DNA of 64,000 bases from Plumapathes pennacea. Taxonomy: Eukaryota > Cnidaria > Anthozoa > Antipatharia > Myriopathidae. How positions within the stretch are numbered: the first letter of the stretch is position 1; each line of letters opens with the position of its first letter. The notes beneath the pieces were generated by a model. The model was not told the DNA's origin, did not search any database, and worked only from the letters and a program-made list of their open reading frames with translations. The position numbers and the translations under genes were made by a program. The DNA is taken from positions 32,999,295-33,063,294 of the forward strand of contig OZ038463.1 of NCBI GenBank assembly GCA_964036295.1. Direction: 5' to 3'. Shown piece by piece: positions 39,101 through 47,097 of this stretch.

Positions 39101-42100
39101 AGTTTCAAGTTGAATAAATTTTAGGGAAATCTGATACACTTGTTGACAATTGTACTTGCGGTTTTGGTCAATCATATTCACTTTTAAATTCTTCTTTCAG
39201 TATCCAATATTATACACAGCTAGTCTTTGACAGCTACAAATTTATCTAAAGCCATGATACTACGCCTGGGCTGCATCCAAACTAAATACGCACGTAGAGA
39301 AAACTGTACCGTTCTTCTTTTGGCTGAGTTTCAAGTTCAAGGACATAACTTGCGGTTTTGGTCACGCATTCTTCTTCTGCCATTTGTGTACAGTTTTTAT
39401 TGCTGTGAAATATTGTGGACAATTTGAACAAGTGACAGCGACGATGTTTCTATTTTTCCAAGAGTCTTCGAAGTTTTTGTTAAGGGAAATGCGACGGTTC
39501 TCTGGTCGAGTCGCTTATGAATATAAATCGACTTTATTTACACTTACCACTCCGTTTAAATGGTAACGCGGGCGTTCGCCAAACATTTCAAGTTCACTAG
39601 ATGTTCCTGAAGAAGTGATAGCCTGTGTCAACAAAAGCTGCTGTTGCACCCTCATTCAGCGGCTGGTTTTCGTTTAGCCACGCAGTTTGACTATTAATTT
39701 CAGTGTCTTCAGTGTCCGCGCTGAACGGCGTTATATTTTCGTGCTGTAATAATCATAATGTAATCTACATTCGCGGAAACTTTTAGGCTTAATGGCCAAA
39801 CAAACTTCGAATGCTTGACCACCAGACAAATGACAACGAGTTCCAGAAAAGCTTCCGCACAAAACCACTTAGAGAACTGCTATTATAACGCGTAACACGA
39901 TCATGTCTAAATTTGGAAATTGACAAGTTCCTTATTCGGAAGTTCATTGTTGACACAGAAGGCTGGAGGGACACCGTGACTGCTTTAAGGTCGCCCCACT
40001 TCGTGAGCGACCTTAAAAGCGATTGGCGGCGTGAGTTTGTGGCATCTCGAAAGGCGAATTTTGTTAATTCTTAGACAATTTAACGTGCAAGGAACAGTTG
40101 GTGGTCAGTCGAAGAACGTGAACAGTCGCTATTAAACGAAAGAAGGCAGGAAGTTTTTGCCGATCGGACGCGTTTGTTTAGTTCAAGACGTCGTCAGCAA
40201 GCTGTGCTATAGACACTGCAACTTATCGCTCAATGTCAATGAACGTCGTTTATTCATTTCAAAATCATGGAAGACTTTTAACTTTGTTGTGATGGACTGT
40301 GTGGGACAAACATTCCTCGAAAATTAAGCCGTCATGAAATCGGTAAGTTTGGATTTGCTGTGCCGACCACTAAGATACAGATTTTTTCAGTCTTGAATAT
40401 TTCCTTTAAATGCCTTGTAACTTTTTCGAAAATCAAACTAGTACTCTGAGTTTCAAAGCGCCTGTTATGTTAAAAAAAATGTAAATCTTAAAAGTCGAAA
40501 GAAACCGTCTATCAATTTGTCAATTCGTGATGGGTTTACTAATTTTACTGAGTGTGCATAATATACACATTTTAGACTTTCACTTCAAAAATCCGGATTA
40601 GATTAAAATCATTGGGTAAATTAGCTTTTTTAGCTCACGAACCTTCGATTTGCGAGTTAATATTATCACTCTGTACCTCCCTGTTCCCTCCCTCTGTTGT
40701 CAACAATGGATTTTCCAAAGAAAGCAGTTGCGGTTTTCCAATTTCGGTCATCATCAAGGTGAGTCGTGTTACAACGCAGTTCAAAAACGATAAGTCGTCG
40801 TAGGTGTTGAGAAATGGATTGCCAGTCGCTCTGTTGCATTTCAGAACCATTATTACGGAGGTTTTGGTAAATTCTCGGTTGTTTGACATACCTAGGATTG
40901 CCTCTAGGTCAAAGTTTAAAAACCCGTGACAGCCCGGAGTGACTTCAGCTTGTCGACATGTTTCTATTGTTTGATTATATTTGCTTTGCTTCGCTTAATT
41001 TTCGCCAGCAATAAGAAAAACTTTACACAACTGGAAGAAGAATTCGAAATTGAATACAATTGACCAAACCGCAAGTACATGTCAACAAGTGTATCACATT
41101 TCACTTAAATTTATTCAACTTGAAACTCAGCCAAAAGAAAGGCATAGTTTTCTTCGCACGTATTTAGTTTGAATGTAGCCCAGGCTGAAGATAAGCTGTG
41201 CATGATAACTGGATAATGAAGTCACGGATAAAGACGGCTTGGGACGTCTTGTTACGGTTCAGAACTCTTAAGGGTCGATTTTTTAAACCAAACCTTACTT
41301 AGATCTGGTTTATCGCTAAATTGAAGTTTAGACGGACGCCGGAAAACAGGGTTAGCCAAACGTTGAATTGCGTTTTTAGAACATGGATCGGAGTCGGTTT
41401 ATAAAGACAACGTTCAGCCGTTGTCCGTTAAGCATGGTTGTTTAAATCTTGTTTAGACCAGGACTTTCTTAACCGTGGTCTAAACTTTGTTTAGAAAATC
41501 GGCCCTAAATGATTCCCGCAGTGTTTTGGAGATAATTCTAAATTCTCCCATTTCGAGCACCTAAGTTTTATAATTTTCACTCTCTGCCGCCTTGTAAATG
41601 GAGGCTTTTCAAAACCGAGACTAATTCGAGTACACGGTTCAGCGAAAGTGGAGGCCCGACTTCCACATACTGTATAATCATATTAGTAACAATAGTATTT
41701 ATTTATACCGCGCAAATTCAACATGAAGTTTTCAAATGCGTATCTAAGATTGAACAAATTTTGAAGCGTGACCTACGAGAGCAAGTTAAAATACCTACTA
41801 CCGCAAAAGTACTTTTTACAAATTGGGGAGCTGACAGCTGCCTTGCTGCTTTGGTTTAAGTTTATTCAGTGAATCCAAATTATTTAATCTCTTTTTAATA
41901 GAATTAGAACCAAAGGATCTGCGCCAATTGTCCCACACATTAATTGGGTTTTGGAAGGACCTACCCTATGAGTTGGACGTTGACGAGGCTTTGATTGAAA
42001 TGATCTCTCAGAACGTCCGTGAGTACGACTCTCCTGTGGAGAACGCGCACAAAGTGCTGCAGGTCTGGTTGGCTGATTGTCGTACCTCACCGCGTGGCAC

Positions 42101-42188
42101 ACTGGCCCATGCTCTGAGAGAACTGAATATACTGCTTGAATTGAACAGATGGACATTTAGATTCCAAAACATTTCTTGTTTCGAGTAG
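14813..42188 (+). CDS. giant IPT/TIG - ankyrin - Death domain protein (16-exon model)
   Basis: Exons chained by splice sites and phase: 14813-14858, 18762-19108, 19833-19905, 20091-20137, 20746-20827, 21063-21124, 22373-22502, 22762-22926, 23216-23480, 24689-24777, 25372-25515, 26286-26933, 31989-32147, 33215-33406, 34075-38526, 41902-42188 (stop TAG). Phases match at every junction and give 2395 residues. Domain order: unknown N-terminal region, acidic linker, IPT/TIG fold, ankyrin unit, EF-hand-like piece, repeat linker, about 36 ankyrin repeats, Death domain. Related architectures are NF-kB p100/p105 (Rel-IPT-ankyrin-Death) and DBB adaptors (Dof/BCAP/BANK, TIG plus ankyrin). I see no Rel DNA-binding half, so a cytoplasmic adaptor is more likely than a transcription factor. 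The 3' part is firm. The first six exons, especially 14813 and 18762, are tentative and could belong to another transcript. Confidence 0.65.
16998..17215. mobile_element. pogo/Tigger-like element fragment
   Basis: It starts CAGTCAAACCTCTATTAAG and repeats 'TCTATTAA(G/A)CGGTCACC' several times in the next 200 bases. Such 'CAGTxxAACCTCTATTA' ends are typical of pogo-type terminal repeats in animal genomes. The small ORF here is repeat-derived. Confidence 0.6.
17311..17784 (-). pseudogene. HIRAN-like protein with an in-frame stop
   Basis: Starting at the ATG at 17784, the frame reads MSLETIKVNSFIRGYHEYK, REPDNIKDSNAVAVVRE, then VIGHAP, a pattern typical of HIRAN-domain-like proteins (xRGYHxYK, REPxNxxDxxAVAV, VIGHxP). 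A TAA at 17542-17544 interrupts it. The same frame then continues uninterrupted with LMAIWLSKFLKRP, a glycine-rich turn and LEVPGEYVLEG to a stop at about 17311. One base change (for example from TAT or TAC) would explain the stop, so this is either a recent pseudogene or a sequencing or allelic difference. It lies in the first intron of the giant gene model, on the opposite strand. Known HIRAN domains bind DNA 3' ends in repair helicases. The stand-alone animal version is uncharacterised. Confidence 0.7.
18430..18655. repeat. dispersed repeat (copies inside the 38.9-41.6 kb element)
   Basis: Words such as CCAAATTTGGAAAACTGCAA, ATCCATTGTTGACA and AAACAAACTTTGAATGC(A)TGA recur at 39785-39972 in direct orientation and at 40683-40890 in inverted orientation. 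The ORFs on both strands here are repeat-derived. Confidence 0.65.
18762..19108 (+). CDS. candidate exon 2 of the giant gene: unknown N-terminal domain
   Basis: Open for 115 codons between acceptor CTAG and donor GTACAG, entering in phase 1 and leaving in phase 0 as the neighbouring exons require. The piece contains DGHAWWIDIRNGHYALDW, FAVQEYWRLKGQQG and RQFKMPPRIFQKLVELNW. It looks globular and helical, with many tryptophans and charged residues. I do not recognise the family. It could instead be the end of a separate gene, since the frame also stays open past the donor to a stop at 19157. Confidence 0.45.
20213..20310 (+). repeat. degenerate tRNA-like sequence (SINE head) with AT tail
   Basis: An A-box-like TCGAGTGGTTAGGACACTGG is followed by an anticodon-loop-like CTTTTAA (would be Lys-TTT) and a weak B box, then by an (AT)n run at about 20287-20309. 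This fits an old tRNA-derived SINE or tRNA pseudogene inside an intron. It is too decayed to be a working tRNA. Confidence 0.4.
21993..22072 (-). pseudogene. 5S rRNA 3'-half fragment
   Basis: Read on the - strand it contains AAGTTAAGCCCGGTC, then GACTAGTACTTGGATGGGTG, then a GATCGCCT and GGGAGTACCTGGCATCG stretch. This corresponds to the internal control region and 3' half of 5S rRNA. The 5' third is missing, so it is a 5S-derived fragment or 5S-headed SINE in an intron, not a functional rRNA gene. Confidence 0.75.
22373..23480 (+). CDS. IPT/TIG fold plus ankyrin unit exons of the giant gene
   Basis: Exons 22373-22502, 22762-22926 and 23216-23480. The first begins GGDEFVLLMTKS and continues to WELNNLTGATP. 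The second gives RPGLVDVIIYARNEKNED and STKFMYYIDFFEKL. The order GGxExxLL, then PGxVDVxIxAxxxxxE, then FxYY is that of IPT/TIG domains in Rel dimerisation and DBB/CAMTA proteins. The third exon carries a divergent ankyrin-type unit (LMLYIAAQINAQPFVQALF, then LLPEDVARSNGHQELAEYL). TIG followed directly by ankyrin is the DBB/CAMTA arrangement. The next exon (24689-24777) adds QDVNSDKINWEEFIQAV, which resembles an EF-hand loop short of one residue. A decayed duplicate of these three exons lies at 47259-49617. Confidence 0.8.
23553..23788. mobile_element. MITE in intron after the ankyrin-unit exon
   Basis: The left side GGTGGATCAAGGATTTT with GGGGGTTCGA is mirrored on the right by AACCCCCCTGGATCCGCC. 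The word GGGGGCATGCTCC is common in cnidarian repeats. The open frame running through it (23435-23866) is accidental. Confidence 0.6.
24829..24846. repeat. poly-C tract
   Basis: C homopolymer of about 17-18 bases, intronic. Confidence 0.9.
26286..26933 (+). CDS. repeat-linker exon of the giant gene (five 35-residue repeats)
   Basis: This phase 1-1 exon encodes about five tandem copies of a 35-residue unit beginning AENTEVLTQRSEACIQSTD and ending NNQV. The fifth copy lacks its first residues. Conserved positions are LTQR, ACIQSTD and the acidic EVPNAEDG. The sequence is polar, rich in E, Q, N and T and probably extended or coiled. It is bounded by a good acceptor (GTAG at 26282-26285) and donor (GTAGG at 26934). 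I know no family for the unit. It is likely a spacer between the IPT part and the ankyrin array. Antisense ORFs across it are shadows. Confidence 0.75.
27075..28812 (-). mobile_element. non-autonomous Helitron, copy 1
   Basis: Read on the - strand it starts TCCCCGAACGAAGTGAGGG and ends TGCGATTATCGTATTTCTAG, the Helitron rule of 5' TC and 3' CTRR (CTAG). A short hairpin (TGCGA-TTA-TCGTA) sits just before the end. The flanks are A at 27074 and T at 28813, as expected for insertion between A and T. The second copy at 44937-46314 shares both ends and internal segments. It lies in the long intron between exons 12 and 13 of the giant gene. Confidence 0.8.
28813..29474. other. intronic sequence, nothing recognised
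   Basis: AT-rich intron between the Helitron and the 0.6-kb tandem duplication. I see no exon that fits phase and frame. Confidence 0.5.
29475..30720. repeat. tandem duplication of about 0.6 kb, two copies
   Basis: Copy 1 (about 29475-30085) and copy 2 (about 30086-30720) are direct repeats. Both begin AAAGTTAACTGCATCCCAT and end CATAAGTAGTGAAGCGAA, with a few substitutions and small indels. Both contain the short open stretch WLAFTAEALRIAVNK, which does not fit the gene model. Origin of the unit is unknown, probably repeat-derived. Confidence 0.85.
31168..31202. repeat. (GT)n microsatellite
   Basis: About 17 GT units in an intron. Confidence 0.95.
31989..32147 (+). CDS. exon 13 of the giant gene
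   Basis: Phase 1-1 exon of 53 codons encoding SVVQSLHIDPDYSNVIFVV and then NENQVWTDTVKR. Its end resembles the end of exon 12 (NAVWTDERN), suggesting an internally duplicated linker module. A degenerate look-alike of the last bases plus donor occurs at about 32315-32340. No domain recognised. Confidence 0.65.
33162..33194. repeat. (CT)n microsatellite used as polypyrimidine tract
   Basis: About 16 CT units end about 20 bases before the acceptor TTTCAG of the exon starting at 33215, so the microsatellite is placed to act as the pyrimidine tract of that splice site. Confidence 0.85.
33215..33406 (+). CDS. exon 14 of the giant gene
   Basis: Phase 1-1 exon of 64 codons encoding GQSLKRTVISGEKEVILDG and then ERRSTVEEWLKNQDVEDQ. 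Acceptor TTTCAG and donor GTATGAG are good. No recognised domain. It connects the linker region to the ankyrin array. Confidence 0.7.
34075..38526 (+). CDS. ankyrin-array exon of the giant gene (about 36 repeats)
   Basis: One uninterrupted exon of 4452 bases, phase 1 at both ends (acceptor AATAG, donor GTACTT). It encodes about 36 recognisable 33-residue ankyrin repeats of the form GQQPLHLASKNGHDETVELL followed by IQHGGDVGALDS, plus two decayed repeats at the C end. Four repeats carry insertions: YHARDTWCSLFHVDALWKDL (twice, 975 bases apart), SYSYYARGKRSPMIYEDYLL, and YSFHDCVKRPLLFCVADLLE. Neighbouring 99-bp units are nearly identical at DNA level, showing recent expansion or gene conversion. 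Ankyrin arrays are protein-binding solenoids, and one this long would form more than a full superhelical turn. The C-terminal 170 residues after the array are cysteine-rich. All antisense ORFs here are shadows. Confidence 0.93.
39985..40016. repeat. short perfect hairpin
   Basis: AAGGTCGC and GCGACCTT flank a loop CCCCACTTCGTGA inside the inverted-repeat element. Confidence 0.6.
41272..41505. mobile_element. PIF/Harbinger-type MITE nested in the inverted-repeat element
   Basis: 234 bases with ends GGGTCGATTTTTTAAAC and (inverted) GGGCCGATTTTCTAAAC, flanked by TAA on both sides (41269-41271 and 41506-41508). The uninterrupted left arm at 38927-38950 gives the empty site with a single TAA. A 3-bp TAA duplication is the mark of PIF/Harbinger insertion. 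Confidence 0.8.
41902..42188 (+). CDS. Death-domain exon, C-terminus of the giant gene
   Basis: Last exon, entered in phase 1 (acceptor TTTAATAG) and ending at TAG. It encodes a six-helix Death fold: LRQLSHTLIGFWKDLPYELD, then AHKVLQVWLADCRTSPRGTL, then AHALRELN. The tryptophan in GFWKDL and the QVWL helix with a following RGTLxxALREL are classic Death-domain positions. Death domains assemble by homotypic contacts in immune and apoptotic signalling. The domain is very similar to that of the glycosyltransferase gene at 50658-53211. The 20 residues after it look like a degenerate tail. Confidence 0.88.
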
Positions 42189-43713
42189 CGGACTGTTGCA
42201 TTGTAAGTCAAAAACTATGATAATACAAGTGAAAAATGGTAAAAAAGAAAAAAAAATGACAACGATAGTACCAAGAGAAAGACAGAGAAGCAGAAATGCT
42301 GTCGAGGATTTGTTGTTTAGAAGGCTTACAGTGATGGTCTAGGACGCAGCAGTGCAGGATTTCCCGCGCAAAATAGTTTGGTAGGGCATTTTTCCCATGC
42401 CACTCTGGTTCCCAGGAGAGGGTTTTCTCGGCCTGAGGCCTCTGACCAGAGTTCTTGATCAGCCTTGGCACCACCTGAGTGTACAGCATACGACCTGCAG
42501 GGGCGGATCCAGTGTTTTTGAAAAGAGACTGTGTGATGACTGGTGCGCTGGGGGTTCCGAGGATACGTTTTATTGGTATTCGTTTTCGCGGGACTATGAG
42601 TTCGCGTAAAAGGCAAATTTTGCGAATTGGTAGAAAAATCGTGTTACAAGGAATTAAATTTCGCAGCGCTAATCTGCTTATAGAATTAATTTTACATAGT
42701 CTTTAGATTTAGATTTTGAAATGATATTGACCAGAACCATAACAACAGAAGTAAACAGGTTAGATGACGTGTTCGTTCACCCAGACTTCTTCTTGTAGGG
42801 ATGCTATCAGAGTTAGCGTTTCCGCTTCATATAAGTAACGTTTTGGATTTTATAATAGGGCATTAAATTTTCGCCGGTCTTCAATTTTGCGACTGTTTTG
42901 CAATCGCGAAAGTCAAGTCCCGCTAAAAGTAGTGATATTTTGAAATCGTCGCTCTCTGAAATGGGTCCGTGTTCACTGTGTATATAAGACAATGTTGATC
43001 GTTGTGTAAATTTGTATATTATATTTCTGAACTACGTATTCAGTCAAAGGTAACTTAAAAAGTGGGCCACAATGTTCGGTCCTGTATACATCGTCGTGGA
43101 ACTAACGAACTCACTTTGAAAACAGGCTACACACCAAGGTACACATCTAGTCTGTTGCAATAGTTGAACCTTAGTTGTCTACATGAATAAATAAGATTAA
43201 AATTGTATGCTCTTACAAATGCAACCATACAATTAGTCTGTTTTTGATTTAAGAAAAATGTTGGCTTGTTCATGACGTCATTTTCCCCGCCAAAAATCGT
43301 ATAAATAAAGAATCCAAAAACATACAAATTGTTGCCTTGATGTACTCTGACAAGTTGCCAAGTTTTATTTCCATCGGATTAAAACTGTAGAAGTTATTTA
43401 ATCCCTGCCAGCACTCGATTTCTGTACTTTCAGTCTCACCTGAAATTGAATGACAAAACGGTCGCTACCAACGCGATGTTTGTGGGCTAATCTCGTACAA
43501 CACTATCGCTATCAACAACTTACGAACGACGACGCAACGCGACTGTCGAAGCTGGTTAACCCTTTTACTCCCAAGCTAAAATACAGATTCTTCAAACCTT
43601 GCATCTCTGGTGAGAAACAGAAGGAGAAGTTGATCACACTCTTGGAAGTGAAAGAGTTTGCACTAAATATCTTGGTTTAAAAGATTTTACCTCGAAGCAG
43701 AGAATATTGACTC
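42189..43713. other. intergenic region after the giant gene
   Basis: 3' flank with scattered repeat words, including GGGGCGGATCCAGTG near 42500 that matches the ends of the MITE at 23553. No exon recognised. Confidence 0.5.
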
Positions 43714-44109
43714 AATAGGGTGGTAAAGTGTGACGTCATCACTTTGCAAACTTTTCCATTTAAACCTCAAAACCACATCATGCGATATACACAGCTGCTG
43801 AAAGAACGTGTGCAAAATTTTAAATCGCTAGCCCTACTGAAAGCGAAGACAGAGAAGTTTAAAGTTCGAGATAGTCTTAACTAAACTCTCTTATTTAACG
43901 TTGGTTCCAAATCCAAGGAACCAACACCAAATAAGAGGGTTTAGTATGAAGCAATTTGAACTTCAAAAGCCTATATCTCAGCCGTTTAATGCACTAAAGA
44001 GCCATTTTTTTCTATGTGAACTTTTTTTTGATAGGCCATTCCGAAGAATTGCGCAGTCCATTATTTCCGAAAAAATATTTTTATGACGTCATCACTTTAC
44101 CACTCTATT
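43714..44109. mobile_element. MITE of about 0.4 kb
   Basis: The left end AATAGGGTGGTAAAGTG with TGACGTCATCA is mirrored by the right end TGACGTCATCACTTTACCAC with TCTATT. No coding capacity. Confidence 0.75.
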
Positions 44110-44936
44110 AACCACGAACCTGAAGTCTTTGTGAAGTGCTCTTTGTGGCCATTACTACAGGTACGTATCCTATTATTTGTTCTCATGTTGCAAGATCTTT
44201 TTTAGCAACGTAACGATGGCCGTGCGAGCGATTCACTCTTCATTAACTAAAAAGTACGCTACAAAGTAGTCACGGGTCAAAAAGATATTTTTAATTGAAT
44301 CTTCGTTGACGTCCAACTCGTAGGCTAGGTCCTTTCAGAACCCAATTACTTTCCTGGACAGTTTGCGCAGTTCCTTCGGTTTTATTTCTATTCAAAAGAG
44401 ATCAAATTAGTCAGGAGTCACTGCTGAACAAACTTGGAAAAACAGTGTGAACCTGGCTGTTGAAATAATGGATCTTGTGATAAATGCTGAGCTGACTGTT
44501 GAAACTGCTGGGCTCTTGCACTTGTGCTTGTTCCTACTAAATCCAACAAACGCAGAAATAATATTATTAGAAGAAGTCAGAAGTAACCAAAGTATAGATG
44601 CAGAGTCTGCATCTTAATCTTAAAAACAAACAAAACAAAACAATCTTCAACTTTAAGCTCGTGAGCACATGCGCCCCATGAACATTGAGGAAATTGCGTC
44701 ACAGCTATACTAAAACTACAGTGTACACCAGTTGAATTTCATACCTGGATGTGCCCTGCCCGCGAATGATGCATTTTCGTGATTTTGAAACCAAGGATCT
44801 GGGCGTTTGGATCCAGCTCCTAATTTATCAGTAAAAGGCTGTAGGGGTCTTGAATTAGGATAAGCTGCAAGTACAACAAACAAGCAATGAAAATAAAGTC
44901 ATAGTTGTTCGTGTGTTATGTTCAAACAATTTCCTA

Positions 44937-46314
44937 CTAGAAATACGATAATCGCAGATACCCCTCGCTCCGCCATTGATGGGACTTTTACTTTGGTACT
45001 CCCAAGAAGAGTAGCCTTTGTTTAACCGAAATGTTGACTCAATCTTTTCTTCGAAGTCAAGTGCTACACGCAAAGGAAGGAGAAAAAGAATGGTGTGTGT
45101 TATACTTTTGCATTGAAAAAAAGAATTGATTGCGTGACGAAGTACGTATTTCCCACGGTCGGCACGACAAATGAATTCATACAGTCTGCCAAAGCAACGT
45201 TCTCAAAATCTAATATTCAAATTTTGAAGTTGGTCGGCCATCGTAGTACGGGAAAAAAGAAACACTGATTTTCCAATTTTGAATTCATAGGCAGTACAAT
45301 TAAATAGGCTTCCTGTGCAATTTGTTTTTACTCTGGACTGCATGCACAAGACTCAGGCATGCATGTTTAATGAGCTCGAATTGTTTTGTACGTGAACGCG
45401 CTCAAAACAACATGATTTCTCCCAGAATCAAAGCAAAACTTGAACGGTTTACTTCAAATTATACACGGGCTTCATACCTAGTCATACTTCTAAGGGCTTG
45501 TGAACGATTCTCGCTGCAATCACCGCATGTCAAATTACAGTATTTGTTACAGTTTTAGTCTTGAAAGAAATAATAAGACATCTGACTAAATCATTCAAGA
45601 CTCCAAGTTCCGATTGCTCTGAGCGAATACGGTAGCCGAAACTGGCGACAGAAGCGTATTAAAACAATACTTCGAGGGAAAATGATCAGTATACAGATTT
45701 TAATACATTCTTGAAGTGATAGAGTTACAAGATACGGCGGGTAGAATATATTCGTCACGGTGATTGTTCGCTTTCCACTGACTAACCTTTGTTGCTTGTC
45801 CTTTCTGAATAAGGATCTGAGTTTAACACAAGACGGCGTCTGAAGCTCCCGATTTGCTTCCAAGCGCTGTTCCCTTTGCGGAGCCGTTTCTTCGGCACGC
45901 TTCCGTTCATGGTGCTGTCGGTTATCAAATGTTTGTCGTCTTTTCTCTAGACGTATTTGGCGCTGTTCGATCGTTTCACGATTTCGCCTTGCCCGTGCTA
46001 GTTCCCTTCTCTTTTGAAGACGAGCTTCGCGAAACCGTGCTGTGTCAAGTTTTCCAGTTTTCAAATTCATTTTCGTGAACGCAGTTACGTACGTTGCTTC
46101 GTTCAAACCTTTGTTTGACCTCGCTTTGACGCTAATCGATAATTATTATTACGTCATTGCCTCAGAGGTCGCCCTATGACACTGACAGACTGACAGGCTG
46201 ACTGACGAACATTAAATTTTGAGATGGCGATTCGCTTGGAGTCTCCACACAAAGCGAATTTGCTGCATTAGCGCCGTGATTATTACCCTCACTTCGCTTC
46301 GCTTCGCTCGGGGA
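44937..46314 (-). mobile_element. Helitron, copy 2, with empty site preserved at 51686/51687
   Basis: On the - strand it begins TCCCCGAGCGAAGCGAAG and ends GATTATCGTATTTCTAG. The flanks are A (44936) and T (46315). The paralogous sequence near 51681-51692 reads TTGCTATCAAAC with no insertion, so the exact integration point between A and T is visible. It shares ends and interior segments with the copy at 27075-28812 and carries part of a coding region. Confidence 0.87.
45591..46106 (-). CDS. Helitron protein N-terminal fragment (charged STPR-like region)
   Basis: Near the 5' end of the Helitron copy, this frame encodes a highly charged helical stretch: FREARLQKRRELARARRNRE, then RQIRLEKRRQTFDNRQHHER, then ETAPQREQRLEANRE. 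Repeats of the type RxxETxEQRxxRLExxR are seen at the N-terminus of animal Helitron Rep/helicase proteins (STPR-like). No Rep or helicase motif follows, and the frame ends after about 170 codons, so this is a remnant. Family assignment rests on composition and context. Confidence 0.5.
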   Translation of the reverse strand: MNEATYVTAFTKMNLKTGKLDTARFREARLQKRRELARARRNRETIEQRQIRLEKRRQTFDNRQHHERKRAEETAPQREQRLEANRELQTPSCVKLRSLFRKDKQQRLVSGKRTITVTNIFYPPYLVTLSLQECIKICILIIFPRSIVLIRFCRQFRLPYSLRAIGTWSLE

Positions 46315-46917
46315 TCAAACAAATCTCCTTCGCTGTGACTTGTTTGGTAAGTGCTAATAAGACCGTTTTAACTCAAAAGGGACTGGCATAAATTTACACT
46401 TTAGAATAAATACACTTTTTTACCGTACTCTGCACATGTGGAACATTTCCATCAGCATCCTGCATCTAAAAGTATTTATGAGATACAAAATAACAAAACA
46501 TAAAATTAGTAAGAGTTACACATACAGCTGAACACATTTATATACTGACAAGACTAACAAACGTCAGACAAAACTCAGACACGTCATTAACTGCCGTATA
46601 TGCATGCAGAAGTGGATTTGTCCACAATATGATATTAGTCAATGTATACTGGAAATTGGTATAAACAAGTTTTGTCGCGTTAAAACGCGACAGATGCTGG
46701 GATTCAAGTCTGATGTGGCAAGTGTCCGCACGCACCATTAGAATTATGTCAATACATCCCCTTGTCTCCCGACAGCAGACCCCCGAGAGCGGAGAAACGG
46801 AAGCCGCTCAGCGTTTGCTGTCGGGAGGATGGACATTCCTAGATGTCTCACCTGGTTTGTATTTAGACTTTTAAGTATTTCAAAGTTATTTTTTGTGTGT
46901 AAACATTATTTATCATA

Positions 46918-47087
46918 GAGACACGAGTGTTTTATTGGAAAATATACCGTGCGTAAAATCCATACGAAACTACATCCGGGACCCGAGTGGCGATTTTCCA
47001 TATCCTCACTAGTGAGGATATCGTTGGCATCATTTCCCACTTTTGCACGGTTTGTGCAATTTCTCGTAAAACACTCGTGTCTAACAT
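46918..47087. repeat. inverted repeat around 46.9-47.1 kb
   Basis: GACACGAGTGTTTTA near 46920 is mirrored by TAAAACACTCGTGTC near 47067. A smaller palindrome TATCCTCACTAGTGAGGATA sits at about 47001-47020. Confidence 0.7.
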
Positions 47088-47097
47088 AATAAAAAGA

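Larger units (their letters stand above)
38865..41592. mobile_element. large inverted-repeat element in the last intron
   Basis: The left arm (about 38865-39190) and right arm (about 41040-41592) are inverted copies. For example GGCTGAGTTTCAAGTTGAAT at 39098 appears reversed near 41114, and CATCTCCAAAACACTGCGG at 38909 appears reversed near 41519. The left side also holds a direct partial repeat of itself (39240-39360). An inner inverted pair (39785-39972 and 40683-40890) belongs to a repeat also seen at 18430-18655. Non-coding, about 2.7 kb, interrupted in its right arm by a MITE. Confidence 0.8.
44275..46620 (-). pseudogene. truncated duplicate of the tail of the glycosyltransferase-Death gene
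   Basis: This region aligns in order and orientation with about 50825-51960: the start of the Death-domain exon (around 44281-44400), the QQFQQSAQ-type exon (around 44470-44570), the exon encoding the proline-rich linker (around 44740-44860) and the small exon after the glycosyltransferase (around 46430-46470). It breaks off inside the Death exon at about 44275, so the second half of that domain is lost, and it has no glycosyltransferase exon upstream. A Helitron splits it (44937-46314). It is a dead segmental duplicate. Confidence 0.8.
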
